Positions 1-12,146 are shown, counted from the stretch's first letter. The stretch: 64,000 nucleotides of DNA from Parapristionchus giblindavisi (GCA_943737045.1 CALSFV010000015.1:310001-374000); one strand, 5' to 3'. Notes: generated by a model not told the origin, from the sequence alone. Program-made: numbers and translations.

Positions 1-104
1 ATTCTTATACAGGAATAAAATTATTTGATTTGATTTGATTTGATTTGAATGGGACTCCAACTACTTTGATCTTTGATCTTTGATCTTTGATCTTTTGATT
101 ACAG

Positions 105-3100
105 ATCAAGCACTTCATCATCACTAAGAAGAATGGAAAGTTCACTTTGATTGACTCAAAGACGTTCGATTCCATCGTTCAACTTATGGAGTACTATATG
201 AAAGAACCAATTGGAATGAAACCTGTAAGAATTTGAGAAAAGTATGGGGTTAAAATTGTAACTCAACTATTTTCTTATTCTAAGAGTTCCTTATGATGTT
301 TTCAAAACACCATTTTGCGCGAATCGTAAATGGCTTTTGCACAATTTTAATTGGTGAACAGGTCACCCTCTCAGTTTTGCAACCGATCGAGAGATCTTCA
401 CGTCATGAATACAGCCCGATATCACAAAAATCTATTACAAGAATAATTCTTTTATAATTTGAATTTTGGGAATTTGTTCACATTTAGCAACCGATTTGCA
501 GAAATGAAATTGAAAATTAAAAAAAACTATTCCTTTCAGCCAATTACTTTGGGCAAGGCGATTACACGTCAGAAATGGGAACTTGATCATGATGATATCG
601 GTGAGACTACGCCAACTCTCGACTTTTCCTTGTTTAAAGGGAGCGTAACCTCACTAAATGGTTTCTTCGACGCGCAATGCTCTCTCGTTGTTAGAGAACA
701 GAAAAATAGTGTGCGCAATGAAGAGACCATTGAGTGAGGTAACGCTCCATTTAAACTCCGCCCACTTTCGACTCCGCTCAATCATAAACCAATCATTTCA
801 GAATGTATGAAGAAACTGGGAGAAGGTGCGTTTGGAGAAGTTTACAAAGGAAAATTGAGAAAGAGAAAGAAATACCTGAACGTGGCTATCAAATTGGTAC
901 GGTAGAACAATCAATATCAGTTGATAATAGTAGCCTGAATCAGGCTAAGCTCGATACTCTGCAGAAGGAACAGATTAAAGAGATCATGAGAGAGGTACCG
1001 TAATCTTTTCTCTTCAGGATCATAAATATCGATCGCTTTAGGCTCGACTCATGCGCCACTTCAATCATCCAAATGTAGTCAAATTGTACGGAGTTGCGGC
1101 TGGTCAGGAACCTCTAATGCTTGTCATGGAATTGGTATGGTTACGCTAACCGGTTACGGTACCCCCGCTATCGTACCCCGGAAACGACAACGTTAGATTA
1201 CGGTATAACGCAGAAGAATAATTTTAGGCGACAGATGGCGCATTGGATTCTTATCTCAGCAAACGGCATAATCTTCCACAAGATAAACGAGTTGAAATGT
1301 CTTGTCAGGTGAATTTTATTTCACATTTTAGTATTGAATTTTGATCTTTGAACTTTGATCTTTAGGCTGCATGGGGCATCGAGTATCTTCACAACCATAA
1401 CTGTATTCATCGAGATATTGCAGCAAGAAACTGTCTGTATGGACATGGAAATGTTCGTTATCGTTCGCTGATCTTTGATCTTTTTAATTGTTTTACAGGT
1501 TAAGATCTCTGATTTCGGTCTTTCTCGTTTTGGAGAAAAGTATCAAATGAATCCGATGAACAAGGTATGCGAACAACTATCGATATTACACTGAGACTTT
1601 CACAACCCTGGCCCATTCATAAATAGATCGCATTTATATTTCAAACTCTTTTCACTCGTCATATCTATGTCGTTTCGTGCATACAGATGTTGATAAAGTA
1701 TATTATGGATTTCAGGTTCCTATTCGGTGGCTCGCTCCGGAAACTCTCACATCCGCCATGTACACGAGAAAATCTGACGTATGGAGCTATGGTGGGTCCC
1801 GAAGAGAATGTTTCGGTTACTGTACCTGGTTGTTTAAGCCGTCATGGTATGGGAGATTTTTCACAATGGAGCTGAGCCATATCCTGGAATGACCCCTTTA
1901 GAGGTAAAAAATTTGATCAATGATCTTTGATCTTTGATCTTTGGTCTCGTAAAGGTTCTTCGTTTCGTCAAGGGAGGCAAGCATCTCGATTTGCATGAGA
2001 AGATTGAGAATAAGGCTCTTGCTGAAATGCTTGAGGTGAGATTACTGTAGGTGTACTGTAGGTATACTGTAGGTGCACTGTAGTTGTACGGTATTGATCT
2101 ACCGAAATTTCAGAAAAGATGTTTCGAGCATGTTGAAGAAGAACGATGGTCCATGAGTCAAGTGGTTAAGGAATTGGAGTCGCTCACTAATCTTAAGCAG
2201 TATACGAGATTAAAGAAGTTCTGGATGAAGTACGGTAGATCTGGACAATCAATACCGTAGCCTATCATTTTTGATTTTTTTAAATGACCAAATAAGAAGC
2301 AGTGGTATCGATCTTTTGAGCATCTATCACCACATAATTGGACAACGTAGGGTCGAAAACTGATGAAACATTCGAAAATGGGATTGATTAACAATATCAA
2401 TAATCAATCAATAACGTTCAGTGTGCATTATATTGAAAATTGATATCCTCGCGGTTTCTAGAATAACACTTGATGCCCCTTTAGGCACCCCTTTATAACA
2501 CGCTTAGAAAATCGACATAGGTGCGGTATCGACGAAAATGGATTTTTCTGTTTTATGTATGATAATTACAAGCTCAATGAGTGAAGTTCACTGGTACTTG
2601 GAAATTTCTTCCAATTGAAAATTCGCTTCAGGGGGTGACCACACAACGATTTGGCGCCTTTTCCGAAAAGGTTTATTTTGAATCCAATCGATGCGGGAGT
2701 GGACGCAATCGACTCCTTAGCTAATTCTAAGAAACTATTGTCAGGGGGAGTTTTTCGATCAACGGTCAATGAAGGCTGGAATTTTCGAAAAAAATTTCAC
2801 ATTTAATTAATTTTCACTATTTTGCTACAACAACCCTACGTTTTTCTATTTGCTTAATCGCTTCTAAATATCATAACACAGCTTCAGTTTAAAAATCATA
2901 ATTTTTTAAAAATACGATTACGGTGAATAAATCATTTTTATAATGAAGTCGTGAATTATGGTGTGGCACCTACAGTATCCCAAATCGATCAATTTAGAAA
3001 TCTGGTAGTTTTAAACATATTTTACCGCTGTTCTTGACATGACTAAGGTATACGACTACTCCTCGTCTTCGGAGTGCACCTGTACGGTACAGTGGTGGCA

Positions 3101-4174
3101 AATATTATACAATATTTTGGTTTTTCAACAATAACTTTCTTCGCAGTCAACCGTTTCTCTTTATTTTTTAGTATGTTTGTATAGATGATAATTTGGTATA
3201 GTGATCCAATTTATATCGATATTGGATCGCAAACAACGAAATAGTGATCAATTTACGAAAAATGTCAATTTTCATCGACATCAGCACCTGGGCACAGGTG
3301 CACTCCGAAGACGAGGAGTAGTCGTATACCTTAGTCATGTCAAGAACGGCGGTAAAATATGTTTAAAACTACCAGATTTCTAAATTGATCGATTCGGGAT
3401 ACTGTAGGTGCCACACCATAATTCACGACTTCATTATAAAAATAATTTATTCACCGTAATCGTATTTTTTAAAAACTATGATTTTTAAACTGAAGCTGTG
3501 TTATGATATTTAGAAGCGATTAAGCAAATAAAAAAACGTAGGGTTGTTGTAGCAAAATAGTGAAAATTAATTAAATGTGAAATTTTTTTCGAAAATTCAA
3601 AATTCCAGCCTTCGTTGACCGTTGATCGAAAAACTCCCCTTGACAATAGTTTCTTAGAATTAGCTAAGGAGTCGATTACGTCCACTCCCGCATCGATTGG
3701 ATTCGAAATAAACCTTTTAGGAAAAGGCGCCAAATCGTTGTGTGGTCACCCCCTGAAGCGAATTTTCAATTGGAAGAAATTTCCAAGTACCAGTGAACTT
3801 CACTCATTGAGCCTGTAATTATCATACATAAAACAGAAAAATCCATTTTTCGTCGATACCAAAAAATATCCCAGTTGTTGAATTCTCTCAGATAGTGTTT
3901 TTTAAATAGCCAGTTTAGCTCGCCTCTGAAAGCATCCCAGAATAATCGGATTTATGATACAACAGAGCTTACGACTTTAAAAAAATTTCTAAATATGTTT
4001 TGTAAATATAAACTGTAAAACAGAATTTATCAAAAAAAAAAGCATTTTCGTGTACAATTTGATATTTTCAGGGCCACCCATGGGCTGATGACTGCTGTCT
4101 CCCCATCACGAACCCGATCAACTTCTGAACGGAGCACTGGTCGACGTCGAACTCCCAGAACACCTAGAAAATGA
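105..4174 (+). CDS. SH2-tyrosine kinase, nematode Fer/Fps-like (5' partial)
   Basis: Non-receptor protein tyrosine kinase; it phosphorylates tyrosines on cytoplasmic partners bound through SH2. The first visible exon (105-224) encodes the end of an SH2 domain ([14 protein letters not shown]...). Then come the glycine loop [11 protein letters not shown], the catalytic-lysine segment [22 protein letters not shown] and DVWSY. Exons: 105-224, 540-600, 802-896, 944-994, 1042-1134, 1228-1308, 1366-1452, 1499-1564, 1716-1791, 1839-1903, 1955-2035, 2114-2229, 4072-4174. They sum to 365 codons in compatible phase. The final exon adds a basic Ser/Thr/Arg tail ending TPRTPRK. It needs donor 2230 and an 1842-nt intron that holds the palindrome at 2525-3860. 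If that intron is not used, the frame ends at 2258-2260. The 5' end lies outside the window. Family assignment is firm; the exact orthologue is not known. Confidence 0.88.
633..754. mobile_element. MITE family A, copy 1 (kinase intron)
   Basis: A 122-bp inverted repeat in a kinase intron, starting and ending in TTAA. Arms read inward as AAAGGGAGCGTAACC and, from the other side, as its near complement. Two more copies lie at 10053-10172 and 11670-11790. No coding capacity, so it is a non-autonomous element. Confidence 0.8.
2040..2088. repeat. short tandem repeat of TACTGTAGGTG type
   Basis: An intronic run of about four 11-nt units based on TACTGTAGGTG, next to the exon that ends at 2035. ACTGTAG/ACGGTAG motifs recur in introns across the window. 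Confidence 0.7.
2525..3860. mobile_element. long palindromic (foldback) element in the kinase 3' intron
   Basis: Left arm 2525-3083 is the near-perfect reverse complement of right arm 3294-3860; the loop is about 210 bp. Because of the symmetry both arms carry the same 67-codon open frame (minus at 2566-2769, plus at 3615-3818) with four residue differences. I do not treat it as a gene. No transposase is visible, so it is a foldback or large MITE-type element. Confidence 0.85.
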
Positions 4175-5499
4175 CCCGGATGATCCATCGGCCAACTCAT
4201 CACACATAGAAAATGAGCATCAACAACGATAAAATCGATTTACGGAAAGTAAATGAGACCCCCTTGAAAGCAGGGGAAAGAATAATATATTAATAGGCAA
4301 ACAAACAAAATGAACGTATTTTGTTTTAATTACGGGCATACGAACGAATTAGCTGTTTTCATGCATAAATAATGTCAAGCGAGGTATCACAGTTCAGATT
4401 AGGCATTCGAAAATGTTCATTCGTGCGAATTTCAAGATGAAATTGAATGAAGCCGCACGCACAATTGTAATATGATAATTTGTTTTAAATTCCAGCCAAC
4501 TCGTGCATTCGCCTAATTCTCGTTCATTTTCATTGAAGAATCGGTTTTAAAACAACGAAAATGAACTGCTTTGAACAAAAAAGGAGTAAAATTCGTGCAG
4601 CACAACTTTTTATCATTTCAAAATTATCGATTGAAGAATTATATCAATCTCTCGGAAACGATAAATTTACAATATTAAATTCCCTAATTGTAAAAGATGA
4701 ATTCTTTGTTTCTAGAACACGGTGTTTTGAGCCGTTTTCGCCCTGAAGCTATCATTTTCGGTTCTTTTTCTTCACAGCTGTTAATATGATGAAACAATGA
4801 TACAACTGAAGAAATAAATTCAATGTTTATGGTTCGGGTTTCCCCCTTTTTTCGTCGTGTGAACACAAATGTAAGGTTCTAGAGAATGATTTTTTTTTCG
4901 GTTTTTTTCACGGCGTGTGAATCAGACGTATTTGATAGAAGAATACGTCTACAATGAGTCGAGGGAGAGTGTGTAGATCATTATCGAATCCATCTCGAGC
5001 TCCATCGAGCTCCATCGATAGAGCTCGGGATTGCTCCACCAATAGAGCTCGCTGATTTATGGATCTCTTACTGAAATAAAACTCTCCTTCTCTAGATAGT
5101 ATTCACAGGCGAAAAGAATAGAAGCATGTTGTGCCTTATAGTACGACCATCTCATTTTATTCGCTTATTTTTCTTAGCTCTTTCCGTTTCACACGTATTT
5201 TTTTGTTGTGAAAAGAACTAAAAAACTTTTTAGTACCAATTGTCCTAATCTATCGTCATTCCACATTACATTGATAATTCAGCCACATGACTCTCTTGAT
5301 TTATAGCTTCATGCGTAGGAAAAAATAAACATGTAATTTAGTAGTCAGATTGCTTTCAAGTTGTGCGAAGATATTTCAGTCCCAATTGCACTTTATACTT
5401 CCGCATCATTTCTTTCTAACACGCATAACTGTTAAAAAATCTATTTTATTTTTTTTATCTGGAACTTTATTCGTTTACTGCTTTGAAGGTTCATCGAAA
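4175..5499. other. intergenic; no supported gene
   Basis: AT-rich spacer between the kinase and the first receptor. AATAATAT near 4282 could serve as a weak poly(A) signal for the kinase. Short open frames near 4561-4746 have no recognisable protein features. Confidence 0.5.
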
Positions 5500-7670
5500 A
5501 TGGATATTCACGCAACAATAGTTGTAATTTGTATATTCTTCTTCTGTTTTATTGGATTATTTGGAAATATTTCGTTCATAGTGACTGTTGTTCTTAATCA
5601 GTCCATAAGATCAAGTAGATGTATGAATATTATCATTCGATTATATGTAATAAGAAATTTTTTAGCTATACTTTTATCAACGCTTTGTATCATGCATTCG
5701 ATTATGCTTCTTTTTAATCTAATAAACGTTTTTCGTTTGATCTACGGAATAAAACTAACAAAGGAGGTTCGATTGAACTTCTAAGGATGAATAATTAAAT
5801 TTATTTTCGAAATTCAGGAATGTGTCTTTGCTCAATCTCTGCCTCCAGCAATATATGCAGTCAGTCATCAAGCAATGCTATATGTTGTATTGGGAATCGA
5901 TGTTCTTTTCTCTTTAATCAAACCATTTGCGTAAGTATACAGCCCCGCAGAATCTCCCTTCGTGCATGTGATCCCGGGGATCCCCGGGATTCCCCCGTGC
6001 TCCTCGATTTTTTGTGCTGTGAATATTGAATATCAGGAGAGACAATTGTTCCTATTGTTTTCCTCTTTACTTGAACTATTTTATCAAGGAAAGTTTGGAA
6101 TTTTATCAATTACGTAGCCCGAGAACAGATATTGAAATTATTATTTTTTAGCAAATGCCGCGCAAAAATATTGAAGAACTCGCGCACATTCGGCTTTATT
6201 AATCTCAAAGTGACTTTTTTCGGCATTTATATTTCTTAGGATAATTTAATTCACAAGCGTTCGAAAATTCCAAATTTTCCTTGATAAAATAGTTCAAGTA
6301 AAGAGGAAAACAATAGGAACAATTGTCACACCTGATATTCAATATTCACAGCTCAAAAAAATCGAGGAGCACGGGGGGATCCCGGGGATCCCCGGGATCA
6401 CATACACGAAGGGAGATTCTGCGGGGCTGTACCTTGATACTCTCAGAAGCACTACTCCAAGTTGACTATACTAAGACTTTATGCTTTCGGCTGATCATAT
6501 AAACTTCACCAGTAGTAGCTTATTTAATTATTCGTCCTATACATAAATTACCTTATAATATCTTAGGCACAGCAAACGTAGTATAATTCCGTACGTGACA
6601 ATCATGCAAGTTCCATGTATTATCTATGCAACTTCATATATTATTGCTTCTCAATTCTTTGACGATGATAGAACTATTTCGGTTTGTAATCCACCTGAGG
6701 CCTTTCCGATTGTAAGTTTGCTGAAGCAATTAAATATATTTATTCACCACAAAGTAAACGTGTATTTTAAACAATAAACAGTAAATGAATGAAATATACT
6801 TGCGAGTACCATTTTAGGACTAGTACTGTTATATTTATTAGACAAATAATTATTCCAGGTAGTAAATGAAGTTCGAGTGAAGGTTGGTATATTTCTGGGT
6901 TGTGTGGTACTTATTATCTATATATTCAGTGTTACTCTACTTGTTCGAGTTAGTTTGACGATCCATTTATTTATGTATTTATTTAATGGAATAAAGAAAT
7001 AAATAAATAATTTCATCGGATCAAATAATATGTATAGAGGAGCAATGAAAGATAGATTCAGAGATCTCCATTACGATCGATAACTTCATCTCAAACAAGA
7101 GCAATAAAGTCTGTGATTGCTCTTACTTTCACATATCTCATATCATGGTACACAAATTTACAAGGTCATCATCGAAATTTCTACATTAATTAAGGTTCGC
7201 GACAGCTATTGTTTCTCTTCTCGCTACTATGATGCCTCCCACATCACTTTTCATTAAATTATACAATAACTATGCGGTTGGTCCATACATATTATATTTA
7301 TATATTTTATCAACGTGCGTATGTACGAAACGAAACACATAAAAGTGACTAGTGAAAATTCATGAAATTTAAATGTGATATATGGGGGGGGGGTCAGGGT
7401 TTGATATCTCTGGGGTTCAAACAAAACATTATTCGATTCTGTTCGTAGGTTATCGCAGCTTTAGTTTCATACTCTTCAACTTATTATGTGCATTTACTTA
7501 TATCTCGCGAATATCGTCGGCTATTCTTCACATCATTATTATGCAAACGATTTCGCCCAAATCCGGGTAGGTTTTACAAGTTTATGTTGTTAATTTTATG
7601 TATTAGAACTAATTCAGGAACACAAAGGACAATATCTCATGTGTCTAAGTTCAATTCCAGAATGATTTGA
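5500..7670 (+). CDS. SRSX-like chemosensory GPCR, copy 1
   Basis: Predicted 317-residue seven-helix receptor of the nematode SRSX class, expected in sensory-neuron membranes; ligand unknown. Exons: 5500-5766, 5818-5930, 6567-6711, 6859-6948, 7062-7147, 7195-7276, 7449-7566, 7618-7670. They sum to 318 codons with matching phases. Helix 1 is CIFFFCFIGLFGNISFIVTV. Helix 3 ends in VLGIDVLFSLIKPF, the SRSX equivalent of the DRY region. An extracellular VCNPPEAFP and a helix 7/tail YYVHLLISREYRRLF are typical. The ATG at 5500 is chosen because the paralogue starts identically; an upstream in-frame ATG at 5350 adds non-conserved sequence. The 51-nt last intron is stop-free and in frame, so it could be retained. 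A palindromic element sits in intron 2. Confidence 0.85.
5938..6433. mobile_element. palindromic element in SRSX intron 2
   Basis: Inverted arms of roughly 165 bp, beginning ACAGCCCCGCAGAATCTCCC and ending with its complement at about 6432. Both arms include a GATCCCGGGGATCCCCGGGA run that is itself palindromic. The matching intron of the paralogue (10710-11029) lacks it, so it inserted after the duplication or was lost there. Confidence 0.8.
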
Positions 7671-7852
7671 TAGAATCATTTATTGTGTTTTGATATGATT
7701 ATGAAATGACGTCACAAGTATCGAAAGAATCTAATTATCAAATATAGCCGAGTCCTTATATTAGTCGTTGTCGTTTTTGGGTGGCAATGGCTAATAGTGA
7801 ATAAAATCCAATGGATTGTTGTTTATCATTTTCCACTGTATCAAATAATTTC

Positions 7853-7948
7853 ACAATCCGCTCTGGCAACACCCTTTCGCAGGGAAATTAAACGAGAGAC
7901 AATGGCCAGAGGGGCGAATTTCAAATTAGCTTGGGGTTTGATTCTAAG
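7853..7948. mobile_element. MITE family B, degenerate copy
   Basis: It contains CCGCTCTGGCAACACC and the far-end signature TTCAAATTAGCTTGGGGT, but the ends and centre are eroded. Confidence 0.6.
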
Positions 7949-8620
7949 GTATGAAATACCGGTCTAACACGATATCGATATCATAGATATTCAGTGGATA
8001 TTTTTTTACCTGTCTTTAATCTATGAAATAATTTTTTTCAAAGATTCATTTGAATGTTCCTGTGAAATCCGTGTTCATTGTAAGTATGAGATGATTACGA
8101 TGTTGAGTTGTGTTATGTCCTTTTATCTTTTTCTCACACAATACTCGATCAGTTTCTCACGGTGATAGGGTTCTATAACACAAGTTCATAAAAAATATTA
8201 AAAAATAATAAATAAATTCATACGCTCGCATTAGAGGATAGAGAGACATAATGAGTGAATCATCACTGACTATCACATACACAAAAAATATGTCATTAGC
8301 TTAAATAAACTGTGAAGAGTCCAATTAAAAGTAGCAAAGGAAGTAAAGAAAAAGTGTATGGAGTATGCATAGAACATATGAGTGAGCTACATTTTACAGC
8401 TCTGTAGAGTGGTGAAAAGAGCAAGGTTGAATAAAAGAATGCAAATACGATAATAAAACGTAATTTTTAGCTTAATATTATATTTTTTCAAGTTCTTGTC
8501 TTACCTCGTCTGGTTCTTCTGTCTGGCTCTTGTCTTTTTTAAGGTTCTTGTCTTATCTTTTCTTTATTGGGGAGGTGAATTTGTTTGGTCTAAGATATTT
8601 TGAAGATCTATCGAAACGAA

Positions 8621-8748
8621 TCCATGAACGTTAGCAAACCGTTTGGCGACAAACGTGACGTCGCACACGTAGGGGGGGGGAGGATTTTCGGCCTCCCCGT
8701 AATTGTGAAGTCACGTTTATCGACAAACGGTTTGCCAGCGTTCATGGA
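8621..8748. repeat. inverted repeat with G-run loop
   Basis: TCCATGAACGTTAGCAAACC at the left pairs with its complement at 8729-8748, continuing through CGTTTGGCGACAAACGTGAC. The loop carries a 9-G run. It is probably a small MITE of another family. Confidence 0.75.
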
Positions 8749-8920
8749 AACGGTCTCAGAGTACGTCGCTTATCGAAGTCTAGGTCCATCGAAACAGAGT
8801 CGAATTCTTCAACGATAGTCTACACAGTTCAACTATTTCTTCTTAACTGTCATGACTTCAGCACTTACGGGGATACACTCATGTCCCCATCTCATGTCCC
8901 AAGATATGATAAATATGTTT

Positions 8921-9027
8921 TCAAAGGTACACCTCGAGCTAATATAATTTGAAAATCTCAGCTCTTTCAATGTTCTCTCGCATTCTTTATCTACGAGAGA
9001 ACGTGGCCAGAGTGGTGTGTCTTTTTT
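8921..9027. mobile_element. MITE family B, degenerate copy
   Basis: AAAGGTACACCTCGAGCTAA start, central TCTACGAGAGAACGTGGCC, and an eroded right end. Confidence 0.6.
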
Positions 9028-10052
9028 GCTTTGATACCTGGTACAACTTATAAATATTTATATGAGTTATTGGTAACAAGAATAATCAGAGACTACAAAT
9101 TACACTTCGATGGCGTCAAAACATACAGCTTCATCATCGAAGCTAATTTTGCCTACATGATTTTAATCAAATCCAATAAATTTATTTGTTGAGGATATAA
9201 TCCTACCAACTAAAGTTATGCTACGATACAATAAAAATGATACTCGAAAATTCTGCCCACATGCCGCTTCCCCTTTATGGCATCGCGTCTGGGAAAAAAT
9301 AATCTGATAAATTAGTCGTCGGTTATGTCGCATGCCAACTTCATTATCCTTTGAAAGATTAGTGCCTGACGTGCACAAGATTCTTCCTTGTTGGATCGTT
9401 TTAGATTTATTTTTATCTAACACAACCCATTTTTAATCCTTCTCTTTCATTTCCCTCTTTATAATTACGACGTGTTGTCCTTTGCATAAAGAGTGCTTAT
9501 AGTTTCTCAAATATGAGACAATTGCTCTCTCACTGGAGGCGGAATTGCTTTGAAGTGATTATTAGCTACAGCATGTGTCTCGAATATGATAGAGTAACTT
9601 TTTTTCAAATAAGAAAAATCACTATTTCAAAACATATGTTACAAGAAATGGGTTGAACTTCTCCAATTCAGGGTCCCGTTTCCAATACAGGCACAATAAC
9701 TTCTTTTTGCGAGCGGCCCGTTTGCTTACAAAACCCGAAAATAGAATCTCCTTGGATGTTGGAGTCTGATCTGCATGTCCTGTTGCTATCTGTTCATCAC
9801 TTACATGTTCTCTTTCCCCCCTATTGATATCCTCAACCATGAACAGTCCATTATTACAATTTCATTCATTCCATTCATTATTACTCTTAATTTCTTTGTT
9901 TCACACCATTTGTTCGCTAAATGTGAATAAATATATATATATATATTAACTGTCTGACATTTGAGAAACTTGAATTAGCGAATCGACCCTTCTGAGGCAA
10001 TTCGCTCATTGGGTTCACTGTCTAGAATCTAATGGCCGAAACAGTAAACCTA

Positions 10053-10172
10053 TTAAAGGGAGCGTTACCTCTCTCAATGGCTCTTCATTACGCACACTAT
10101 TTCTCTGCTCTCTAAGAACGAGATAGCATTGCACGTCGAAGAGACCATTGAGTGAGGTAACCCTCCCTTTAA
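10053..10172. mobile_element. MITE family A, copy 2
   Basis: Same TTAA-bounded inverted repeat as 633-754, about 100 bp upstream of the second receptor start. Confidence 0.8.
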
Positions 10173-11669
10173 TAAGTACTTTTGATTCGCTAATATCTAA
10201 TTTTATGAGTACATTTGCACGTTTAACTATGATCATTTTCTATTTTAATACTTCAATTTCCAGTACGATTTCAGTGAATGGATGTTCATACAACAATAGT
10301 TGTCGTTTGTATCTTCATCTTCTGTTTTATTGGATTATTCGGAAATATTTCGTTCATAGTGACTGTTGTTCTCAATCAGTCCATAAGATCAAGTAGATGT
10401 ATGAATACTTTTCATTCATTTTATTGTAATAATAAACTTCTTAGCTATACTTTTATCGACGCTTTGTATCATGCATTCGATAATGCTTATTTTTAATATA
10501 ATAAACGTTTTTCGTTTAATCTACGGAATAAAACTCACGAAGGAGGTTTGATAGAACATTTAAAGATGAAAAATTAAATTTGTTTTCGAAATTCAGGAAT
10601 GTGTCTTTGCTCAATCTCTGCCTCCAGCAATATATGCAGTCAGTCATCAAGCAATGCTATATGTTGTATTAGGAATCGATGTTCTTTTATCTTTAATCAA
10701 ACCATTTACGTAAGTATTCCATGATATAGTACTACTCCTACACTTTTCTGGCTACAGTTGTACACATTAGCCATTTTCGGTTGAGTGTGAATATTTTTTT
10801 CCAAAATACGACATTTTTTTTTGAAATTTTGGAAATTTAACTATTCCCACTCAAAAAAACGCACGGTAAGTTCAACTGTGGTGTGGTGCGTTAAGAAAGA
10901 CTAACGTGCAGTGCACATGATTCGGATGATCATTGGAACCTCGCTATTGTTAGCTTATTAAATTATTCGTCCATATACCTAAAATACGTGATAACATCTT
11001 AGAAACAGCAAACGTATTATTCATTTTAGACACAGTAAGCGTAGTATATTTCCATATGCCGCAATCATGCAAATACCATGTATAATCTATGCAACTTCCT
11101 ATATTATTGCTTCTCAATTCTTCGACGATGATCGAACTATTTCTGTTTGCAATCCACCTGAGGCATTTCCTATTGTAAGTTCTCCTTGGTACCATATTCT
11201 TTAGACAGATAGTTTTTACAGGTAGTGAATGAAATTCGAGTGAAGATTGGGATATGTTTGGGTTGTGTTGTACTCATTATCTATATATTCATTGGTGTAC
11301 TTCTTGTTCGAGTTAGTTTGAATATTAAGTTTATCTAACGAAAGAATTCGTTATGAGAATGCGAAAAGTGGAAAATCACCAAAAAAGGAAATAATATCGC
11401 AAAGCAGATGAGCAAAGAATAATAGATTCAGAGATCTCCATTACGAACATTGACTTCTTCTCAAACAAGAGCAATAAAGTCTGTCATTGCTCTTACTGTC
11501 ACATATCTCATTTCTTGGTAAAATGGTCCATTTTACTCTCCTTATGAGATGGATATTTGAGGTTTACGACAGCGATTGTTTCTCTCCTCGCAACCATCAT
11601 GTCTCCCACATCACTTTTCATCAAGTTATACAATAATTATGCGGTTTGTTCATGTCTTCCAATAAACAC

Positions 11670-11790
11670 TTAAAGAGATAGTTACCTCTCTCAACGGTCT
11701 CTTCATTGTGCACACTATTTCTCTGTTCTCTAACAACGAGAGAGCGTAGGACGTTGAAGAGACCGTTGAGAGAGGTTACGCTCCTTTCAA
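11670..11790. mobile_element. MITE family A, copy 3
   Basis: TTAA-start inverted repeat in intron 6 of the second receptor. It directly abuts a MITE-B copy at its right end. Confidence 0.75.
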
Positions 11791-11907
11791 AGCGAGACCC
11801 CAAACTAGTTTGAAACTCTCTGCTCTGGCCACACTCTCTCGCTTTCTTTGTCTACTAGAGATTATTGCCAATGCGGAGAGTAAAATTAGCTTGGGGTGTG
11901 CCTTTAA
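11785..11907. mobile_element. MITE family B copy abutting MITE A
   Basis: Hairpin with CTCTCTGCTCTGGCCACACT and the closing TTAGCTTGGGGTGTGCCTTT. It shares a few boundary bases with MITE A, suggesting insertion into or beside its TTAA-like end. Confidence 0.8.
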
Positions 11908-12146
11908 TCCAATCTTCATAGGTCATAACAGCGATGGTTGCTTATTCCTCAACTTATTACGTGCATTTATTTATATCCCGTGAATATCGAAGACTATTCC
12001 TCGATTCACTCTTATGTAAACCATTCCGTCCACATCTGGAGCGATTGTGTAATTTTATGATATTATTCTTATTTTTTGTTATTTTATATTATTCAGTGAA
12101 TCGGGCTACTACTGAAGTGTCCAAATACAACACAAGAATGTACTGA

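Larger units (their letters stand above)
7671..10277. other. spacer between the receptor paralogues
   Basis: About 2.6 kb with no convincing exon. It holds two degenerate MITE-B copies, a hairpin at 8621-8748 and MITE-A copy 2. A 72-codon minus-strand open frame at 9622-9840 was examined and not recognised. Confidence 0.5.
10278..12146 (+). pseudogene. SRSX-like chemosensory GPCR, copy 2, frameshifted
   Basis: Tandem paralogue of the receptor at 5500-7670. Exons: 10278-10545, 10597-10709, 11030-11174, 11222-11311, 11432-11517, 11562-11643, 11922-12048, 12097-12146. Exons 2-6 have exactly the same lengths as in copy 1. Exon 1 is 268 nt against 267: one extra T in the run near 10408-10411 shifts the frame after the residues CMNT, and the unshifted frame stops near 10496. 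Removing one base restores a frame parallel to copy 1, and every other exon is open and in phase. The break may be recent, a polymorphism or a sequence error. Intron 6 holds adjacent MITE-A and MITE-B insertions. The last intron (48 nt) is again stop-free and in frame. Confidence 0.75.

Noticed and set aside
897..920. 24-nt intron in the kinase
   Set aside because: Too short and puts the next exon out of frame; acceptor at 943 gives a 47-nt intron and correct phase.
2566..3818. Two 67-residue proteins in opposite orientation
   Set aside because: They are the mirror-image arms of one palindrome; no start context, domain or splice support.
5350..5499. Upstream ATG extension of SRSX copy 1
   Set aside because: Adds 50 residues absent from the paralogue; the conserved start is at 5500.
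9622..9840. 72-codon basic minus-strand frame
   Set aside because: No recognisable domain, no flanking exons and no splice support that I can justify.
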